Source of the DNA: Luteimonas salinisoli
GTDB taxonomy: Bacteria; Pseudomonadota; Gammaproteobacteria; Xanthomonadales; Xanthomonadaceae
Assembly: GCF_013425525.1 (NCBI RefSeq)
Contig: NZ_JACCKA010000092.1
Span: 1-64,000, forward strand
Direction of reading: 5' to 3'
DNA: 64,000 nt
In this document: in pieces, positions 40,922 through 50,554 of the stretch
How the letters are laid out: the number at the start of each line of letters is the position of its first letter
How positions within the stretch are numbered: position 1 is the stretch's first letter
Program-made: the position numbers and the translations under genes
Notes under the pieces: model-generated
Databases searched by the model: none
The model's input: only the letters and a program-made list of their open reading frames with translations
What the model was told of the DNA's origin: nothing

Positions 40922-41368
40922 ATGTCTGGTTCACGATCCAAGCCTGCGGGAACCGCCCGCGCCGCCTCCGCCCAGCCGGCGCTCGATGCGCTGCTGGGGG
41001 GTGCTGCCGGCGACCCCATCCGCCGTGCCCTGTGGCTCGACGCGCTGGATCAGCGATTGCGCTCCCTGCTGCCGTCGCCGCTCGCCGCGCATGCGCGGCT
41101 GGGCAATGTCGACGGCCGCAGGCTCGTCTACCTCGTCGACGCCCCGGTCTGGCACGCCAGGATGAGGCTGGCCGGCCCGGAACTGCTCGACGGGGCCCGC
41201 TCCATCGGGCTGGATGTCACCGAGTTCGTCGTCAAGACCACCCGGCCGATGCCGCAGCCTCCCCAGCCCGCACCGGCCGCACGCCCCATGTCGGCGCGCG
41301 CGGATGAAGCGTTGCGCGACGCCGTGGCGACCCTGGCCGGTGACGACACCGGCAAGGGGGCCTCCTGA
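40922..41368 (+). CDS. DUF721 domain protein
   Basis: The 148-residue protein belongs to DUF721 (DciA-like fold), with PLAAHARLGNVDGRRLVYLVDAPVWHARMRLAGPELL, reported here in two parts: the core LVYLVDAPVWHARMRL and the flanks. DciA is a loader of the replicative helicase in many bacteria, and DUF721 proteins upstream of secA are common in Xanthomonas relatives. The C-terminus is Pro/Ala-rich. The start is uncertain: ATG 40913 or 40922, and no ribosome site is visible for either. Confidence 0.75.
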   Translation: MSGSRSKPAGTARAASAQPALDALLGGAAGDPIRRALWLDALDQRLRSLLPSPLAAHARLGNVDGRRLVYLVDAPVWHARMRLAGPELLDGARSIGLDVTEFVVKTTRPMPQPPQPAPAARPMSARADEALRDAVATLAGDDTGKGAS

Positions 41369-41449
41369 ATCGCCCGCGTTTCCGCCCGGCAAGCCGGGTG
41401 AAGAAAGCGTGGGCGACGCGGCATCCTAACGAGGGCTCGCGCCTGCGGG

Positions 41450-41530
41450 GTTAACAGCTCGCTAATATTCAAGTAAATAAACGGTAAATTTTCGTTAATC
41501 GTTTACGGATTGCTCACTTTTGTGAGCGGG
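41450..41530. other. AT-rich patch with inverted repeat
   Basis: Within GC-rich DNA this stretch of about 80 bp is rich in A and T (runs such as AAGTAAATAAACGG and TTTTCGTTAATCG). It ends with a GCTCAC-TTTT-GTGAGC inverted repeat (41512-41527). It lies in the 402-bp gap between the convergent DUF721 and lpxC genes. No gene is evident, and its role is unknown. Confidence 0.5.
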
Positions 41531-41631
41531 GTCCGTTTCATGGAGATGCGCAATCGCGGCCTGTCCCTGCACGCGAAAACGGTCCCCCGGCTCTCCTGCA
41601 AACCCCGTACCAAGGGCGCCCATTCCGGACT

Positions 41632-41740
41632 GTAGGAGCGGGCCATGCCCGCGAGGCCCGCCTGGGCCGGCGGAACCCGGAATCGCCGCCCATCTCCACT
41701 GGAGACACCCGCGGCTTTCGCGCCCATGGGGCGCTCCTAC
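41632..41740. repeat. REP inverted pair (BIME) 14
   Basis: The element is GTAGGAGC to GCTCCTAC with a GCGGGC-CAT-GCCCGC left hairpin and a GCGCCC-ATG-GGGCGC right hairpin. It lies between the lpxC terminator and the AT-rich patch. No REP of this family is seen to its right. Confidence 0.83.
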
Positions 41741-41743
41741 ACA

Positions 41744-41768
41744 AGAAAGGCCGCCCCTCCGGGCGCCC
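41744..41768 (-). terminator. Probable terminator after lpxC
   Basis: On the minus strand GCCC-GGAG-GGGC with an imperfect outer stem is followed by GGCCTTTCTT. It begins right after the lpxC stop and resembles the sucCD terminator in sequence. Confidence 0.5.
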
Positions 41769-41770
41769 GC

Positions 41771-42679
41771 TCAGGCGGCGACGGGCGGGCCGTAGGCCAG
41801 TGGCGCGGGGGCGTCCGCGTCGAAGGTCACCTCTTCCCAGGCCGAGCGCTCGGCCATCAGGGCGCGGGCCAGCTTGTTGTTGAGCGCGTGACCGGATTTG
41901 TGCCCCTCGTATGCGCCGAGGATGGCGTGGCCGGCGAGGTACAGGTCGCCGATGGCGTCGAGGATCTTGTGGCGCACGAACTCGTTGGCGTAGCGCAGGC
42001 CGTCCTCGTTGAGCACGCGGAACTCGTCGAGCACGATGGCGTTGTCCATCGAGCCGCCGAGGCCGAGGTTGCGGTCGCGCATGAACTCCAGGTCGCGCAT
42101 GAAACCGAAGGTGCGCGCGCGGCTGACCTCGCGGATGTAGGCCTCGGTGGAGAAATCGACCACCGCGCGCGATTGCGCGGTCGGGATCGCCGGATGATCG
42201 AACTCGATGGTGAAGCCGAGGCGGAAGCCGTCGTAGGGCTCGAAGCGGGCGACCTTGTCGCCGTCGCGCACCTCGATCGTGCGCTTGATGCGGATGAAGC
42301 GCTTGGGCGCCTCCTGCAGCACGATCCCCGCCGACTGCAGCAGGAACACGAACGGGCCCGAGGAGCCATCCATGATCGGCACCTCGGCCGCGGACAGCTC
42401 GACGTGGAGGTTGTCGATGCCCAGGCCCGCCAGCGCCGACATCAGATGCTCGACCGTCATCACCTTGCCCGCGTCGCGGGTCAGCCCGGTGCAGAGCATG
42501 GTCTCGGTGACCAGGTCGGCACGTGCGGGAATCTCCACCACCGGGTCGAGATCGACGCGACGGAACACGATGCCGCTGTCCACCGGAGCCGGACGCAGGG
42601 TGAGATAGACCTTCTCGCCGCTGTGCAGCCCCACGCCGGTAGCGCGGATGACGTTCTTGATGGTGCGTTGCTTGGGCAT
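41771..42679 (-). CDS. lpxC: UDP-3-O-acyl-N-acetylglucosamine deacetylase
   Basis: LpxC catalyses the committed step of lipid A synthesis and needs zinc. The 302-residue protein starts [20 protein letters not shown]. Zinc ligands are visible as His78 ([10 protein letters not shown]) and in the [17 protein letters not shown] block (His and Asp); the catalytic His is in the [19 protein letters not shown] region. An ATG four codons upstream is an alternative start. It is downstream of ftsZ, the usual place, but has its own candidate promoter after the ftsZ terminator. Confidence 0.96.
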   Translation of the reverse strand: MPKQRTIKNVIRATGVGLHSGEKVYLTLRPAPVDSGIVFRRVDLDPVVEIPARADLVTETMLCTGLTRDAGKVMTVEHLMSALAGLGIDNLHVELSAAEVPIMDGSSGPFVFLLQSAGIVLQEAPKRFIRIKRTIEVRDGDKVARFEPYDGFRLGFTIEFDHPAIPTAQSRAVVDFSTEAYIREVSRARTFGFMRDLEFMRDRNLGLGGSMDNAIVLDEFRVLNEDGLRYANEFVRHKILDAIGDLYLAGHAILGAYEGHKSGHALNNKLARALMAERSAWEEVTFDADAPAPLAYGPPVAA

Positions 42680-42746
42680 GGGCGGGGGCATCAGTGGGGG
42701 TCCGGAAGCCGCGCGGCGGCTGGCTGCCCAGGGCCTGACGGCCGAA

Positions 42747-42775
42747 AGATTAGCACGCGACCCGCTGAACCTGAA
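42747..42775 (-). promoter_or_regulatory. Candidate lpxC promoter
   Basis: On the minus strand TTCAGG, 17 bp, then TAATCT. The -10 is good and the -35 is weak. The leader would be about 60 nt. Confidence 0.4.
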
Positions 42776-42865
42776 CGAAAGGGGCGGCTACCGTGCGGAT
42801 CCGCCGCGAAGACGAGAGCCGGGCGCAGTGACCTCGGCCGGGGGCCGGTCCGGCGACGGGGAGAC

Positions 42866-42900
42866 GAAGAAAAATCCACCGGGCCATCTCGGCCCGGTGG
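42866..42900 (-). terminator. Rho-independent terminator of the dcw operon after ftsZ
   Basis: On the minus strand CCACCGGGCC and GGCCCGGTGG form a perfect 10-bp stem around GAGAT, followed by ATTTTTCTT. It separates ftsZ from lpxC. Confidence 0.92.
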
Positions 42901-43022
42901 CAAGGACATGACGGAGGCGGCAGCCTCTCCCTCCCCCGGCGCGTGCCGCGCACCGGAGCCGGGAAGAGCGCCTGCCGCTCCGGCGCGGCGGACGACCGCG
43001 CGGGATGACGGCAGCCGGGCGG

Positions 43023-44261
43023 TCAGTCCGCCTGGCGCCGCAGGAACGCCGGAATGTCCAGGTAGCTGCTGTCGTTGCCGAAATCGGCCACGTCCGGCTT
43101 GGCGGCCGGCTCCTCGCTGCGCCCGCGCAGGCTCGAGGCGATGCTCGGCGCCTGCGAGCCGCCGCCGACGGCGTCGTCGATCGGCAGGCCGGTGGTACCG
43201 TCGCGCTTGGCCTGGGTGTGAATCAGTTGCACCTGCGGCCGGCGCGCCGGCTCCTGGGTGAAGTCCCGGTCGCCGCCACGCACACCCTGTCGGGCGGCGC
43301 CGCGATTGAGCCCGGTGGCCACCACGGTGACGCGCACCTCGTCCTGCATGTCCTGGTCGAGCACCGTGCCGATGACGATGGTGGCGTCTTCGCTGGCGAA
43401 GTTCTCCACCGTGCGGCCGACCTCGTCGAACTCCGACATGGTGAAGTCGGGGCCCGCGGTGATGTTGACCAGGATGCCGTTGGCGCCGGCCAGGTTGACG
43501 TCGTCGAGCAGCGGGTTCTGGATCGCCGACTCGGCGGCGGCCTGGGCGCGGTCGTCGCCGCGGGCGGTGCCGGTGCCCATCATCGCCAGCCCCATCTCGC
43601 TCATGACGGTGCGCACGTCGGCGAAGTCGACGTTGATCAGGCCGGGGCGCACGATCAGGTCGGCGATGCCCTGCACCGCGCCGAGCAGCACGTCGTTGGC
43701 GGCGCGGAACGCCTGGATCATCGTCGCGTTGCGGCCGAGCACCGAGATCAGCTTCTCGTTGGGGATGGTGATCAGCGAATCGCAGTGCTGCGACAGGTCC
43801 TCGATGCCCTTGAGCGCCACCTGCATGCGGCGGCGGCCCTCGAACGGGAACGGCTTGGTGACCACGGCGACGGTCAGAATCCCCATCTCCTTGGCCAGCT
43901 GCGCCACCACCGGCGCCGCGCCGGTGCCGGTGCCGCCGCCCATGCCCGCGGTGATGAACACCATGTCCGCGCCCTGCAGCGCGTCCATGATGATCTCGCG
44001 ATCCTCGAGCGCCGCCTGCCGGCCGACCTCGGGGTTGGCGCCCGCGCCCAGCCCCTTGGTGACGTTGCCGCCGAGCTGCAGCTGCAGCTTGGCGCCGCAG
44101 TTCTTGATCGCCTGCGCGTCGGTGTTGGCGGTGATGAACTCCACCCCGTCCACGCTGCTGTTGACCATGTGGCCGACGGCGTTGCCGCCGCCGCCGCCCA
44201 CGCCGATCACCTTGATGACGGCATTGGGTGCCATCTTCTCTACCAGTTCGAAATGCGCCAT
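43023..44261 (-). CDS. ftsZ: Cell division GTPase FtsZ
   Basis: FtsZ forms the cytokinetic ring. The 412-residue protein has the nucleotide-binding start [18 protein letters not shown], the tubulin signature GGGTGTG and the T7-loop [11 protein letters not shown]. After a variable linker, the C-terminal peptide [13 protein letters not shown] binds FtsA and ZipA. The start [10 protein letters not shown] has AGAGGA before it. It is the last gene of the dcw operon, separated from ftsA by 223 bp filled by a heptad repeat element. Confidence 0.98.
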   Translation of the reverse strand: MAHFELVEKMAPNAVIKVIGVGGGGGNAVGHMVNSSVDGVEFITANTDAQAIKNCGAKLQLQLGGNVTKGLGAGANPEVGRQAALEDREIIMDALQGADMVFITAGMGGGTGTGAAPVVAQLAKEMGILTVAVVTKPFPFEGRRRMQVALKGIEDLSQHCDSLITIPNEKLISVLGRNATMIQAFRAANDVLLGAVQGIADLIVRPGLINVDFADVRTVMSEMGLAMMGTGTARGDDRAQAAAESAIQNPLLDDVNLAGANGILVNITAGPDFTMSEFDEVGRTVENFASEDATIVIGTVLDQDMQDEVRVTVVATGLNRGAARQGVRGGDRDFTQEPARRPQVQLIHTQAKRDGTTGLPIDDAVGGGSQAPSIASSLRGRSEEPAAKPDVADFGNDSSYLDIPAFLRRQAD

Positions 44262-44280
44262 GTCCGTGTCCTCTTGAAGG

Positions 44281-44474
44281 GCCGGGAATCGGGAATGGGG
44301 AATCGGGAATCGGAAAAGCAGTTCCACCCGTCTGGACCCATCGCCCGGCACCGGCGTTATTGTTTTGTGCCGCTTGGTTGTCGTGTCATTCCGCAATCAT
44401 TTCGCCGCCACCCGCTGTCCGCTCCGCCCTGCTCCTGCTCTTCCGATTCCCCATTCCCGATTCCCCGTTTCCGG
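44281..44474. repeat. Heptad inverted element A (ftsA-ftsZ)
   Basis: The left arm has four GGGAATN units (44284-44311) followed by GGAAAAGC. The right arm has the complementary NATTCCC units (about 44442-44472). The loop is about 120 bp. It starts 10 bases after the ftsA stop and ends just before the ftsZ ribosome site. In the operon mRNA the arms can pair, and the G-rich arm could also form a quadruplex. Confidence 0.85.
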
Positions 44475-44484
44475 AGCGAGTTCG

Positions 44485-45720
44485 TCAGAACTCGCCCCGG
44501 TACCAGTCCTTCAACTTCTTGAAGAAACTTCCCGCCCGCCCGGTCGGGATCACCGGGCGGCGGGGGTTCTCGATCTGGCTGCCCATCAGCAGCAGGCCGA
44601 CGCCGGTGGCGTGCACCGGGTTGCCGACCACCTCGCCCAGGCCGGTGACGTGCTGGGGAATACCCACCCGCACCGGCATCTGCAGCATTTCCTCGGCCAG
44701 CTCGACCACGCCCTCCATCTTCGCGGCGCCGCCGGTGAGCACCATGCCGGCGCGCACGTGCTGCTCGAAGCCCGAGCGACGCAGTTCCGCCTGCACCATC
44801 TCGAAGATCTCCTCGTAGCGCGCCTGCACCGCCTGCGCCAGGGATTGCCGCGGCAGCCGCCGCGGCGGCCGGTCGCCGACGCTCGGCACCTGGATCGACT
44901 CCTCGCTGGTCGCCAGCTGCGCCAGCGCGCAGGCGTAGCGGACCTTGATCTGCTCGGCCTCCGGCGTCGGCGTGCGCAGCATGTGGGCGATGTCCTCGGT
45001 GACCTTGTCGCCGGCGATCGGCAGGCTGGAGGTGTGGCAGATCGCGCCCTGCACGAACACCGCCAGGTCGGTGGTTCCGGCGCCCAGGTCGACCAGCACC
45101 ACGCCGAGCTCGCGCTCGTCGCTGGTCAGCACCGCGGTGCTCGAGGCCAGCGACGACAGCACCAGGTCGTCGATCTGCAGGCCGCAGCGCTGCACGCACT
45201 TGCTGATGTTGGCCGCCGCCGATTGGGCGCAGACCACCAGGTGCGCGTGCACCTCCAGGCGCACGCCGGTCATGCCGACCGGGTTGCGGATGCCCTCCTG
45301 GGAGTCGTCGAGCACGTACTCGCGCGGGATCGCGTGCAGGATGCGCTGGTCGGCGGGGATCGCCACCGCCTTGGCGGCGTCGAGCACCCGGTCCAGGTCG
45401 GCCCAGGTGACCTCGCCGTCGCGGATCGGCACGATGCCGGGCGAGTTCCTGCACTGCACGTGGTTGCCGGAGATCGACGCGTATACCGAACGGATCTCGC
45501 AGCCGGCCATCAGCTCCGCCTCCTCGATCGCGCGCTGGATCGACTGCACGGTGGACTCGATGTCGACCACCACGCCGCGCTTGAGTCCGCGCGACTCGTG
45601 CGAGCCGATGCCGATCACCTCGATCGGGTTGCCGGGCGAATACTCGCCGACCAGCGCCACCACCTTGGAGGTGCCGATGTCGAGACCGACGATGAGGGCC
45701 TTGTCGCCTTTTCGGTTCAT
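44485..45720 (-). CDS. ftsA: Cell division protein FtsA
   Basis: FtsA is the actin-like protein that tethers FtsZ to the membrane. The 411-residue protein has the ATPase phosphate motifs ALIVGLDIGTSKVVALVGE and LGVVLVDLGAGTTDLAVF, the adenosine motif GMVLTGGAAKMEGVVELAE, and a C-terminal amphipathic anchor (FFKKLKDWYRGEF). Its ATG overlaps the ftsQ stop (ATGA), although a repeat element lies within the ftsQ end. Confidence 0.97.
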   Translation of the reverse strand: MNRKGDKALIVGLDIGTSKVVALVGEYSPGNPIEVIGIGSHESRGLKRGVVVDIESTVQSIQRAIEEAELMAGCEIRSVYASISGNHVQCRNSPGIVPIRDGEVTWADLDRVLDAAKAVAIPADQRILHAIPREYVLDDSQEGIRNPVGMTGVRLEVHAHLVVCAQSAAANISKCVQRCGLQIDDLVLSSLASSTAVLTSDERELGVVLVDLGAGTTDLAVFVQGAICHTSSLPIAGDKVTEDIAHMLRTPTPEAEQIKVRYACALAQLATSEESIQVPSVGDRPPRRLPRQSLAQAVQARYEEIFEMVQAELRRSGFEQHVRAGMVLTGGAAKMEGVVELAEEMLQMPVRVGIPQHVTGLGEVVGNPVHATGVGLLLMGSQIENPRRPVIPTGRAGSFFKKLKDWYRGEF

Positions 45721-46679
45721 GTTGTAGGGCCGGGAATGGGGAATGGGGAATGGGGAATGGGAAAAGCCGGCAATCGGAGCCCGGAAGCCGGAAATGAAGA
45801 AGGTGGGCGAGGAGGCATCGTGAAGAAGGCAAGCGTCGAAGCGCGCGCTGCGCTCGCCGTAGCCGTGGCCCCAGCCACCTCGGTCATCGAGCGCGGGGGG
45901 TTGCCTTTGCTCTCGCCATTCCCGATTCCCGATTCCCGATTCCCGGCCTTCGCCATTCCCGATTCCCGATTCCCCATTCCCGGCTCTTCCGTCCACTCCA
46001 GCGCGAAGCCGTTGGTGTAGCGGAGATCGGCGCGGCGCAGCGGGATGGTCTTCTGCTGGAGCAGCCGCGGCAGCAGGCGGGCGAAGCGCTCGAGCCGGGT
46101 GCGCGCCTGCTGGCTGCCGATGGTGACCTCGGTGCCGTTGGACAGGGTCAGCGCCCAGCTGCCGCGCGGGTCCAGGGTCAGCCGCCGGACGTCGTAGCCG
46201 ATCGGCGTGAACAGCACCCGCGATTCGTTGTATAGCGCCACCACGTCGGCCACCCGCGCCTCCGGGCCGTCGAGCAGCGGCAGTCGCGGCAGCGGGCCGA
46301 TGCCGGCCGCCGGGAACAGCCGGCCCTGCTCGGAGAGCAACCGGTCCTCGCCCCAGCGCGCGAACGGGCGGTGCTCGACGATGCGCACCTCGATCACGTC
46401 GGGCCAGCGCTTGCGCACCTCGGCGCGCTCCACCCAGGGCAGCCGCGCCACCGCGGCCTGGGCCCCGTCCAGGCGCATGGCGAAGAAGCCGTGGCTCGCA
46501 TACGGAAGCAGCGCCTCGCGCAATGCCCGGTCCTCGACCCGCTCGAGCTCGCCGACCACGCGCAGCGTGCGCAGCGGCCAGCGCTCGGAACCGATCCAGC
46601 CCTGCAGCACAGCCACCACCGGCAGCGCGACCAGCGCCAGCGCCAGGGTCCAGGCGATGATCCGGAGCAGGGCGGTCAT
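45717..46679 (-). CDS. ftsQ: Cell division protein FtsQ with repeat-derived C-terminal tail
   Basis: FtsQ is the bitopic divisome scaffold that binds FtsB/FtsL. The protein has a membrane helix (residues 5-26), a POTRA domain (PLRTLRVVGELERV, MRLDGAQAAVARLPWVERAEVRKRWP) and a beta domain ending in RRADLRYTNGFALEWTEE. About 90 further residues follow (of 320 in total) that translate heptad element [13 protein letters not shown]-like and FPIPHSPFPIP-like segments. The frame stays open and the stop still overlaps the ftsA ATG. The tail would be periplasmic, next to the FtsBL-binding region. The normal core is complete. Confidence 0.9.
   Translation of the reverse strand: MTALLRIIAWTLALALVALPVVAVLQGWIGSERWPLRTLRVVGELERVEDRALREALLPYASHGFFAMRLDGAQAAVARLPWVERAEVRKRWPDVIEVRIVEHRPFARWGEDRLLSEQGRLFPAAGIGPLPRLPLLDGPEARVADVVALYNESRVLFTPIGYDVRRLTLDPRGSWALTLSNGTEVTIGSQQARTRLERFARLLPRLLQQKTIPLRRADLRYTNGFALEWTEEPGMGNRESGMAKAGNRESGIGNGESKGNPPRSMTEVAGATATASAARASTLAFFTMPPRPPSSFPASGLRLPAFPIPHSPFPIPGPTT
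45729..45986. repeat. Heptad inverted element B (inside the ftsQ 3' end)
   Basis: The left arm has four GGGAATG units (45732-45759) and GGAAAAGCC. The right side has two tandem copies of a CGCCATTCCCGATTCCC-type arm (about 45915-45947 and 45951-45984). The whole element is translated as the C-terminal tail of FtsQ. Confidence 0.85.
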
Positions 46680-46695
46680 GAGGCGGCTCCTTCGG

Positions 46696-46854
46696 AGCCG
46701 GGAATCGGGAATCGGAAATCGGGAATCGGAAAAGCCGGGGAACTGCCGGGCCGTCCGCAAATGCCAGCACGGCATTTCGACAGGCGAGCGAGGGCCACAC
46801 GTCGGCGCGGCCTCGCCCTTGCGACTGCCGATTCCCGATTCCCGATCCCCGGCC
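46696..46854. repeat. Heptad inverted element C (ddl-ftsQ)
   Basis: The left arm (46697-46736) has four GGGAATC-type units, one of them GGAAATC, and ends in GGAAAAGCC. The right arm (46827-46854) is CCGATTCCC-type units that end directly at the ddl stop codon. It fills the 175-bp ddl-ftsQ gap. Confidence 0.85.
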
Positions 46855-47814
46855 TCACAGCGCCGTCTCCAGGATCCGCCAGCACAGTTCCTCCATGTCC
46901 ATGCCGGCCTGGCGGGCGGCCTTGGGGACGAGGGAGTGGCTGGTCATGCCAGGGGCGGTGTTGACCTCGAGCAGATGGAACGCGCCGCTGGCCCGGTCGC
47001 GCATGAAGTCGACCCGGCCCCAGCCGGCGCAGCCCGCGGCGGCGAAGGCGCGCAGGGCGAGGGCGCCGATCTCCGCCTCGGCCTCGCCGGACGCGCCCGG
47101 GCATCGGTACTCGGTGTCGTCGGAGAGGTACTTGGCCTCGTAGTCGTACCAGTCGCCGCGCGGCACGATCTGGATCGACGGCAAGGCGTACAGGGCTTCG
47201 CCCACGGCGAGAACACCGACGGTCAGCTCGTCGCCCTCGACCAGGCGCTCCATCAGCAACTCGCCCGGATAGCGCGCCGCCAGCTCGACCGCGGCGTCGA
47301 GGCCGGCGTCGTCGAACACGCGGCTGACGCCGACGCTGGAACCTTCCTGGGACGGCTTGACGATCACCGGCAGCCCTAGCGTGCGCGCGGCGGCATGGAC
47401 ATCGTCGCCCTTGCGCAGGCGTGCGTACCCGGGGGTCGGCAGGCCCAGGCTCAGCCAGACCTGCTTGGTGCGGATCTTGTCCATCGAGAGCGCCGAGCCG
47501 AGCACGCCCGAACCGGTGTACGGCACCGCGAAGGCGTCCATGAGGCCCTGGACGATCCCGTCCTCGCCACCGCCGCGCTGGCCGTGGAGGATGTTGAACA
47601 CCCGGTCGCAGCGGCGCTGCACCAGCGCCTCGACCAGCGCAGGGATGCCGTCGACCGCTTCCGCGTCGATCCCGCGCGCGCGCAGCGCCGCGAGCACGCC
47701 GCGGCCGGAGTCGAGCGAGACGGCGCGCTCCGAGCCGGTGCCGCCCATCAGCACGGCGACGCGGCCGAACACGGCGGGATCGGACATGCGCGGCGGCGGC
47801 AGCGCCACGCTCAT
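46855..47814 (-). CDS. ddl: D-alanine-D-alanine ligase
   Basis: Ddl joins two D-Ala for the peptidoglycan stem peptide. The 319-residue ATP-grasp enzyme shows [31 protein letters not shown] (a variant of HGxxGEDG), [13 protein letters not shown], and the C-terminal [15 protein letters not shown] that binds magnesium and D-Ala. It overlaps murC by 4 bp (ATGA). Its stop codon abuts heptad element C. Confidence 0.96.
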   Translation of the reverse strand: MSVALPPPRMSDPAVFGRVAVLMGGTGSERAVSLDSGRGVLAALRARGIDAEAVDGIPALVEALVQRRCDRVFNILHGQRGGGEDGIVQGLMDAFAVPYTGSGVLGSALSMDKIRTKQVWLSLGLPTPGYARLRKGDDVHAAARTLGLPVIVKPSQEGSSVGVSRVFDDAGLDAAVELAARYPGELLMERLVEGDELTVGVLAVGEALYALPSIQIVPRGDWYDYEAKYLSDDTEYRCPGASGEAEAEIGALALRAFAAAGCAGWGRVDFMRDRASGAFHLLEVNTAPGMTSHSLVPKAARQAGMDMEELCWRILETAL

Positions 47815-49259
47815 GCCGCACCGCCCTCGAAGCCGTCGGCCGCCAGCTGCTGCACCACCTGGCCGATGTCGCCGGCGCCCATCATCAGCAGCAGGTCGCC
47901 GTCCTCGAGCAGATCGGGCAATACCCGCGGCAGCTCCTGGGCCGGACCCACCACCACCGGGTCGATGCGGCCGCGGACGCGGATCGCGCGCGCCAGCGCC
48001 TTGGCATCGGCGCCGGCGATCGGCGCTTCGCCTGCGGCGTAGACCTCGGTCAGCACCAGCGCATCGACCTCCGACAGCACTCCGGCGAAATCGTCGAGCA
48101 GGTCGCGGGTGCGGCTGTAGCGATGCGGCTGGAACGCCACCACCAGGCGACGCTCCGGCCAGCCATCGCGCGCCGCCTCGAACACGGCCTTCAGCTCCTT
48201 GGGATGGTGACCGTAGTCGTCGACCACCTGCACGACCGCGCCCCGCGCGGTGCGCAGCTCGGCCAGCAGGTTGAAGCGACGGCCGATGCCGGCGAACTTC
48301 TCCAGCGCGGCGGCGATCGCCTCCGGCGCCACCCCGAGCTGCCAGCCCACCGAGGCCGCGGCCAGCGCGTTCTGCGCGTTGTGGCGCCCGGGCAGCGCCA
48401 GCGCCACCGCAGTGCGCGAGCCGTCGGGCAGGCACAGGGTGAAGCGCATGCGCGGACCGTCCTGGGCCACGTCCTCGGCGCGCACGTCGGCGGCGGCGTC
48501 GAAGCCGTAGGTGGTGACATGCCGCGGCGTCTGCGCGGCCAGCGCCGCGACCTCGGCGTCGTCGATGCACAGCACCGCCAGGCCGTAGAACGGCAGCCGG
48601 TGCAGGAACTCGGAAAACGCCGCCTGCACCCGGGCGAAATCGCCGCCGTAGTTCTCCAGATGGTCGGCGTCTATGTTGGTGACGATGGCGATCAGCGGAT
48701 TCAGGCGCAGGAAGCTGCCGTCGCTCTCGTCGGCCTCGGCCACCAGCCAGTCGCTGCCGCCCAGGCGCGCGTTGGCGCCGGCGGCGAGCAGCTGGCCGCC
48801 GATGACGAACGTGGGATCCAGCCCGCCCTCGGCCAGCACGCTGGCCAGCAGCGAGGTGGTGGTGGTCTTGCCGTGGGTGCCGGCCACGGCGATGCCGCGG
48901 CGGAAGCGCATCAGCTCGGCCAGCATCTCGGCGCGCGGCACCACCGGGATGCGCTGCGAGCGCGCCTCCATCAGTTCCGGGTTGTCCGCGCGGATCGCGC
49001 TGGACACCACCACGCAGTCGGTGCCGAGCACGTTGGCGGCGGCGTGGCCGCGGTGCACGGTGGCGCCAAGCGACCGCAGACGGCGGGTGACGGCGCCGTC
49101 GGCCAGGTCGGAACCGGACACCTCGTAACCGAGGGTGCACAGCACTTCGGCGATGCCGCTCATTCCGGCGCCGCCGATGCCGACGAAGTGCACGCGCGGG
49201 AACGCACGCGCGAAATCCGCGCCCGGGCGGCTCCCGGCATCGAGCAACCGGCGGATCAT
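47811..49259 (-). CDS. murC: UDP-N-acetylmuramate-L-alanine ligase
   Basis: MurC adds L-Ala to UDP-MurNAc. The 482-residue Mur ligase has the N-terminal [17 protein letters not shown], the P-loop [16 protein letters not shown], the central EADESDGSF and [12 protein letters not shown], and the C-terminal [14 protein letters not shown]. It starts at an ATG that overlaps the ftsW stop (ATGA). murG, which normally lies between these two genes, is absent. Confidence 0.97.
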   Translation of the reverse strand: MIRRLLDAGSRPGADFARAFPRVHFVGIGGAGMSGIAEVLCTLGYEVSGSDLADGAVTRRLRSLGATVHRGHAAANVLGTDCVVVSSAIRADNPELMEARSQRIPVVPRAEMLAELMRFRRGIAVAGTHGKTTTTSLLASVLAEGGLDPTFVIGGQLLAAGANARLGGSDWLVAEADESDGSFLRLNPLIAIVTNIDADHLENYGGDFARVQAAFSEFLHRLPFYGLAVLCIDDAEVAALAAQTPRHVTTYGFDAAADVRAEDVAQDGPRMRFTLCLPDGSRTAVALALPGRHNAQNALAAASVGWQLGVAPEAIAAALEKFAGIGRRFNLLAELRTARGAVVQVVDDYGHHPKELKAVFEAARDGWPERRLVVAFQPHRYSRTRDLLDDFAGVLSEVDALVLTEVYAAGEAPIAGADAKALARAIRVRGRIDPVVVGPAQELPRVLPDLLEDGDLLLMMGAGDIGQVVQQLAADGFEGGAA

Positions 49260-50554
49260 GCGGTTCTCCCGAGGGTGGGCTCGATGCGCTGGCGCAGGCG
49301 GCTGGTACCGCGTGCCGCGGCGCCCGCCGCCGGTGCGGTGCCGCGCGCCGGCTCAGGCGCCGGCGCCTCCTGCGGCTGCGCCGCCTCGCCACGCAGCCGC
49401 GCGACCTGGCGCTGGGCGCGATCGAGCTCGTACGAGACCCGCAGCAGCAGGCCGATCGCCACGCAGGTCATCAGCACGCTGGAACCGCCGGAGGACACCA
49501 GCGGCAGGGTCAGGCCCTTGGTCGGCAGCAGACCGAGGTTCACCCCGATCGACACCAGGCTCTGCAGCCCGATCGACAGCGCGACGCCGAACGCGCAGTA
49601 GCCGGCGAAGTGGCGGCGCATCTCCACGCACTTCAAGCCGATCCACAGCGCACGCCCGACCAGCAGCGCGTACAGCCCGATCACCAGGCACACCCCGGCG
49701 AAGCCCAGCTCTTCGGCGATCACCGCCAGGATGAAGTCGGTGTGCGCCTCCGGCAGGTAGGACAGCTTTTGCACCGAGGCGCCGAGGCCGACCCCGAACC
49801 ATTCACCGCGGCCGACCGCCATCAGCGCGTTGGCCAGCTGGTAGCCGCTGTTGAACGGATCGGCGAACGGATCCATGAACGAGGTCAGCCGGCGCATGCG
49901 GTACGGCTCGGCGATGGCGACGATCGCCAGCAGCGGCAGGATCACCAACACCGGCGCGGCCATGCGCGGCATGTGCACGCCGCCCAGCACCAGCATGCCG
50001 GCGGTGATCGCCAGGATCAGCGCCAGCGATCCGAAGTCCGGCTGCAGCACCAGCATCAGCATCAGTCCGGCGGCGACGCCGAGCGGCTTGAGCATCGCCC
50101 CCCAGGTGGCGTTCACCTCGTCGCGGAAGCGCACCAGGTAGCTCGACAGCCAGACGATGTACATCAGCTTCACCGCTTCCACGGTCTGGAAGTTGGAGAC
50201 GCCGAGGTTGATCCAGCGCCGCGCGCCGTTGACGGTGTGGCCGAGCCCGGGCACGAACACCGCCAGCAGGAGCACGAAGCAGCCGAGCAGCAGCAGGCGG
50301 TCGTACTTCTCGATGGTGCGCATCTCGGTGCGCATCGCCACCAGGCACAGCGCCACGCCCAGGCCGAGGAACATCAGGTGGCGGATCAGGAAGTAGAACG
50401 GCCCGACCTCGAGGTCCTCGCCGACGGCGATCGAGCTCGACGCCACCATCACCACGCCCAGCGTCGCCAGCGCGATCGCCGCGCCCAGCAGCCACGGGTC
50501 GAAGCGGCCGTGGATGGCCTCGAGGCGCGTCGCCTGGTGGAAGTTGCCGTCCAT
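49256..50554 (-). CDS. ftsW: Septal peptidoglycan polymerase FtsW
   Basis: FtsW is the SEDS-family glycosyltransferase that polymerises lipid II at the septum with FtsI. The 432-residue protein has about ten membrane segments with [52 protein letters not shown] and the late [23 protein letters not shown] Pro/Ala-rich cytoplasmic tail of about 50 residues follows and shows no MurG features. It overlaps mraY by one base (TGATG) and murC by four. Confidence 0.97.
   Translation of the reverse strand: MDGNFHQATRLEAIHGRFDPWLLGAAIALATLGVVMVASSSIAVGEDLEVGPFYFLIRHLMFLGLGVALCLVAMRTEMRTIEKYDRLLLLGCFVLLLAVFVPGLGHTVNGARRWINLGVSNFQTVEAVKLMYIVWLSSYLVRFRDEVNATWGAMLKPLGVAAGLMLMLVLQPDFGSLALILAITAGMLVLGGVHMPRMAAPVLVILPLLAIVAIAEPYRMRRLTSFMDPFADPFNSGYQLANALMAVGRGEWFGVGLGASVQKLSYLPEAHTDFILAVIAEELGFAGVCLVIGLYALLVGRALWIGLKCVEMRRHFAGYCAFGVALSIGLQSLVSIGVNLGLLPTKGLTLPLVSSGGSSVLMTCVAIGLLLRVSYELDRAQRQVARLRGEAAQPQEAPAPEPARGTAPAAGAAARGTSRLRQRIEPTLGRTA

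Noticed and set aside
49256-49410. MurG hidden as a fusion in the FtsW C-terminal tail
   Set aside because: The tail is about 50 residues of Pro/Ala/Arg-rich sequence with no nucleotide-sugar motif; MurG needs about 350 residues.
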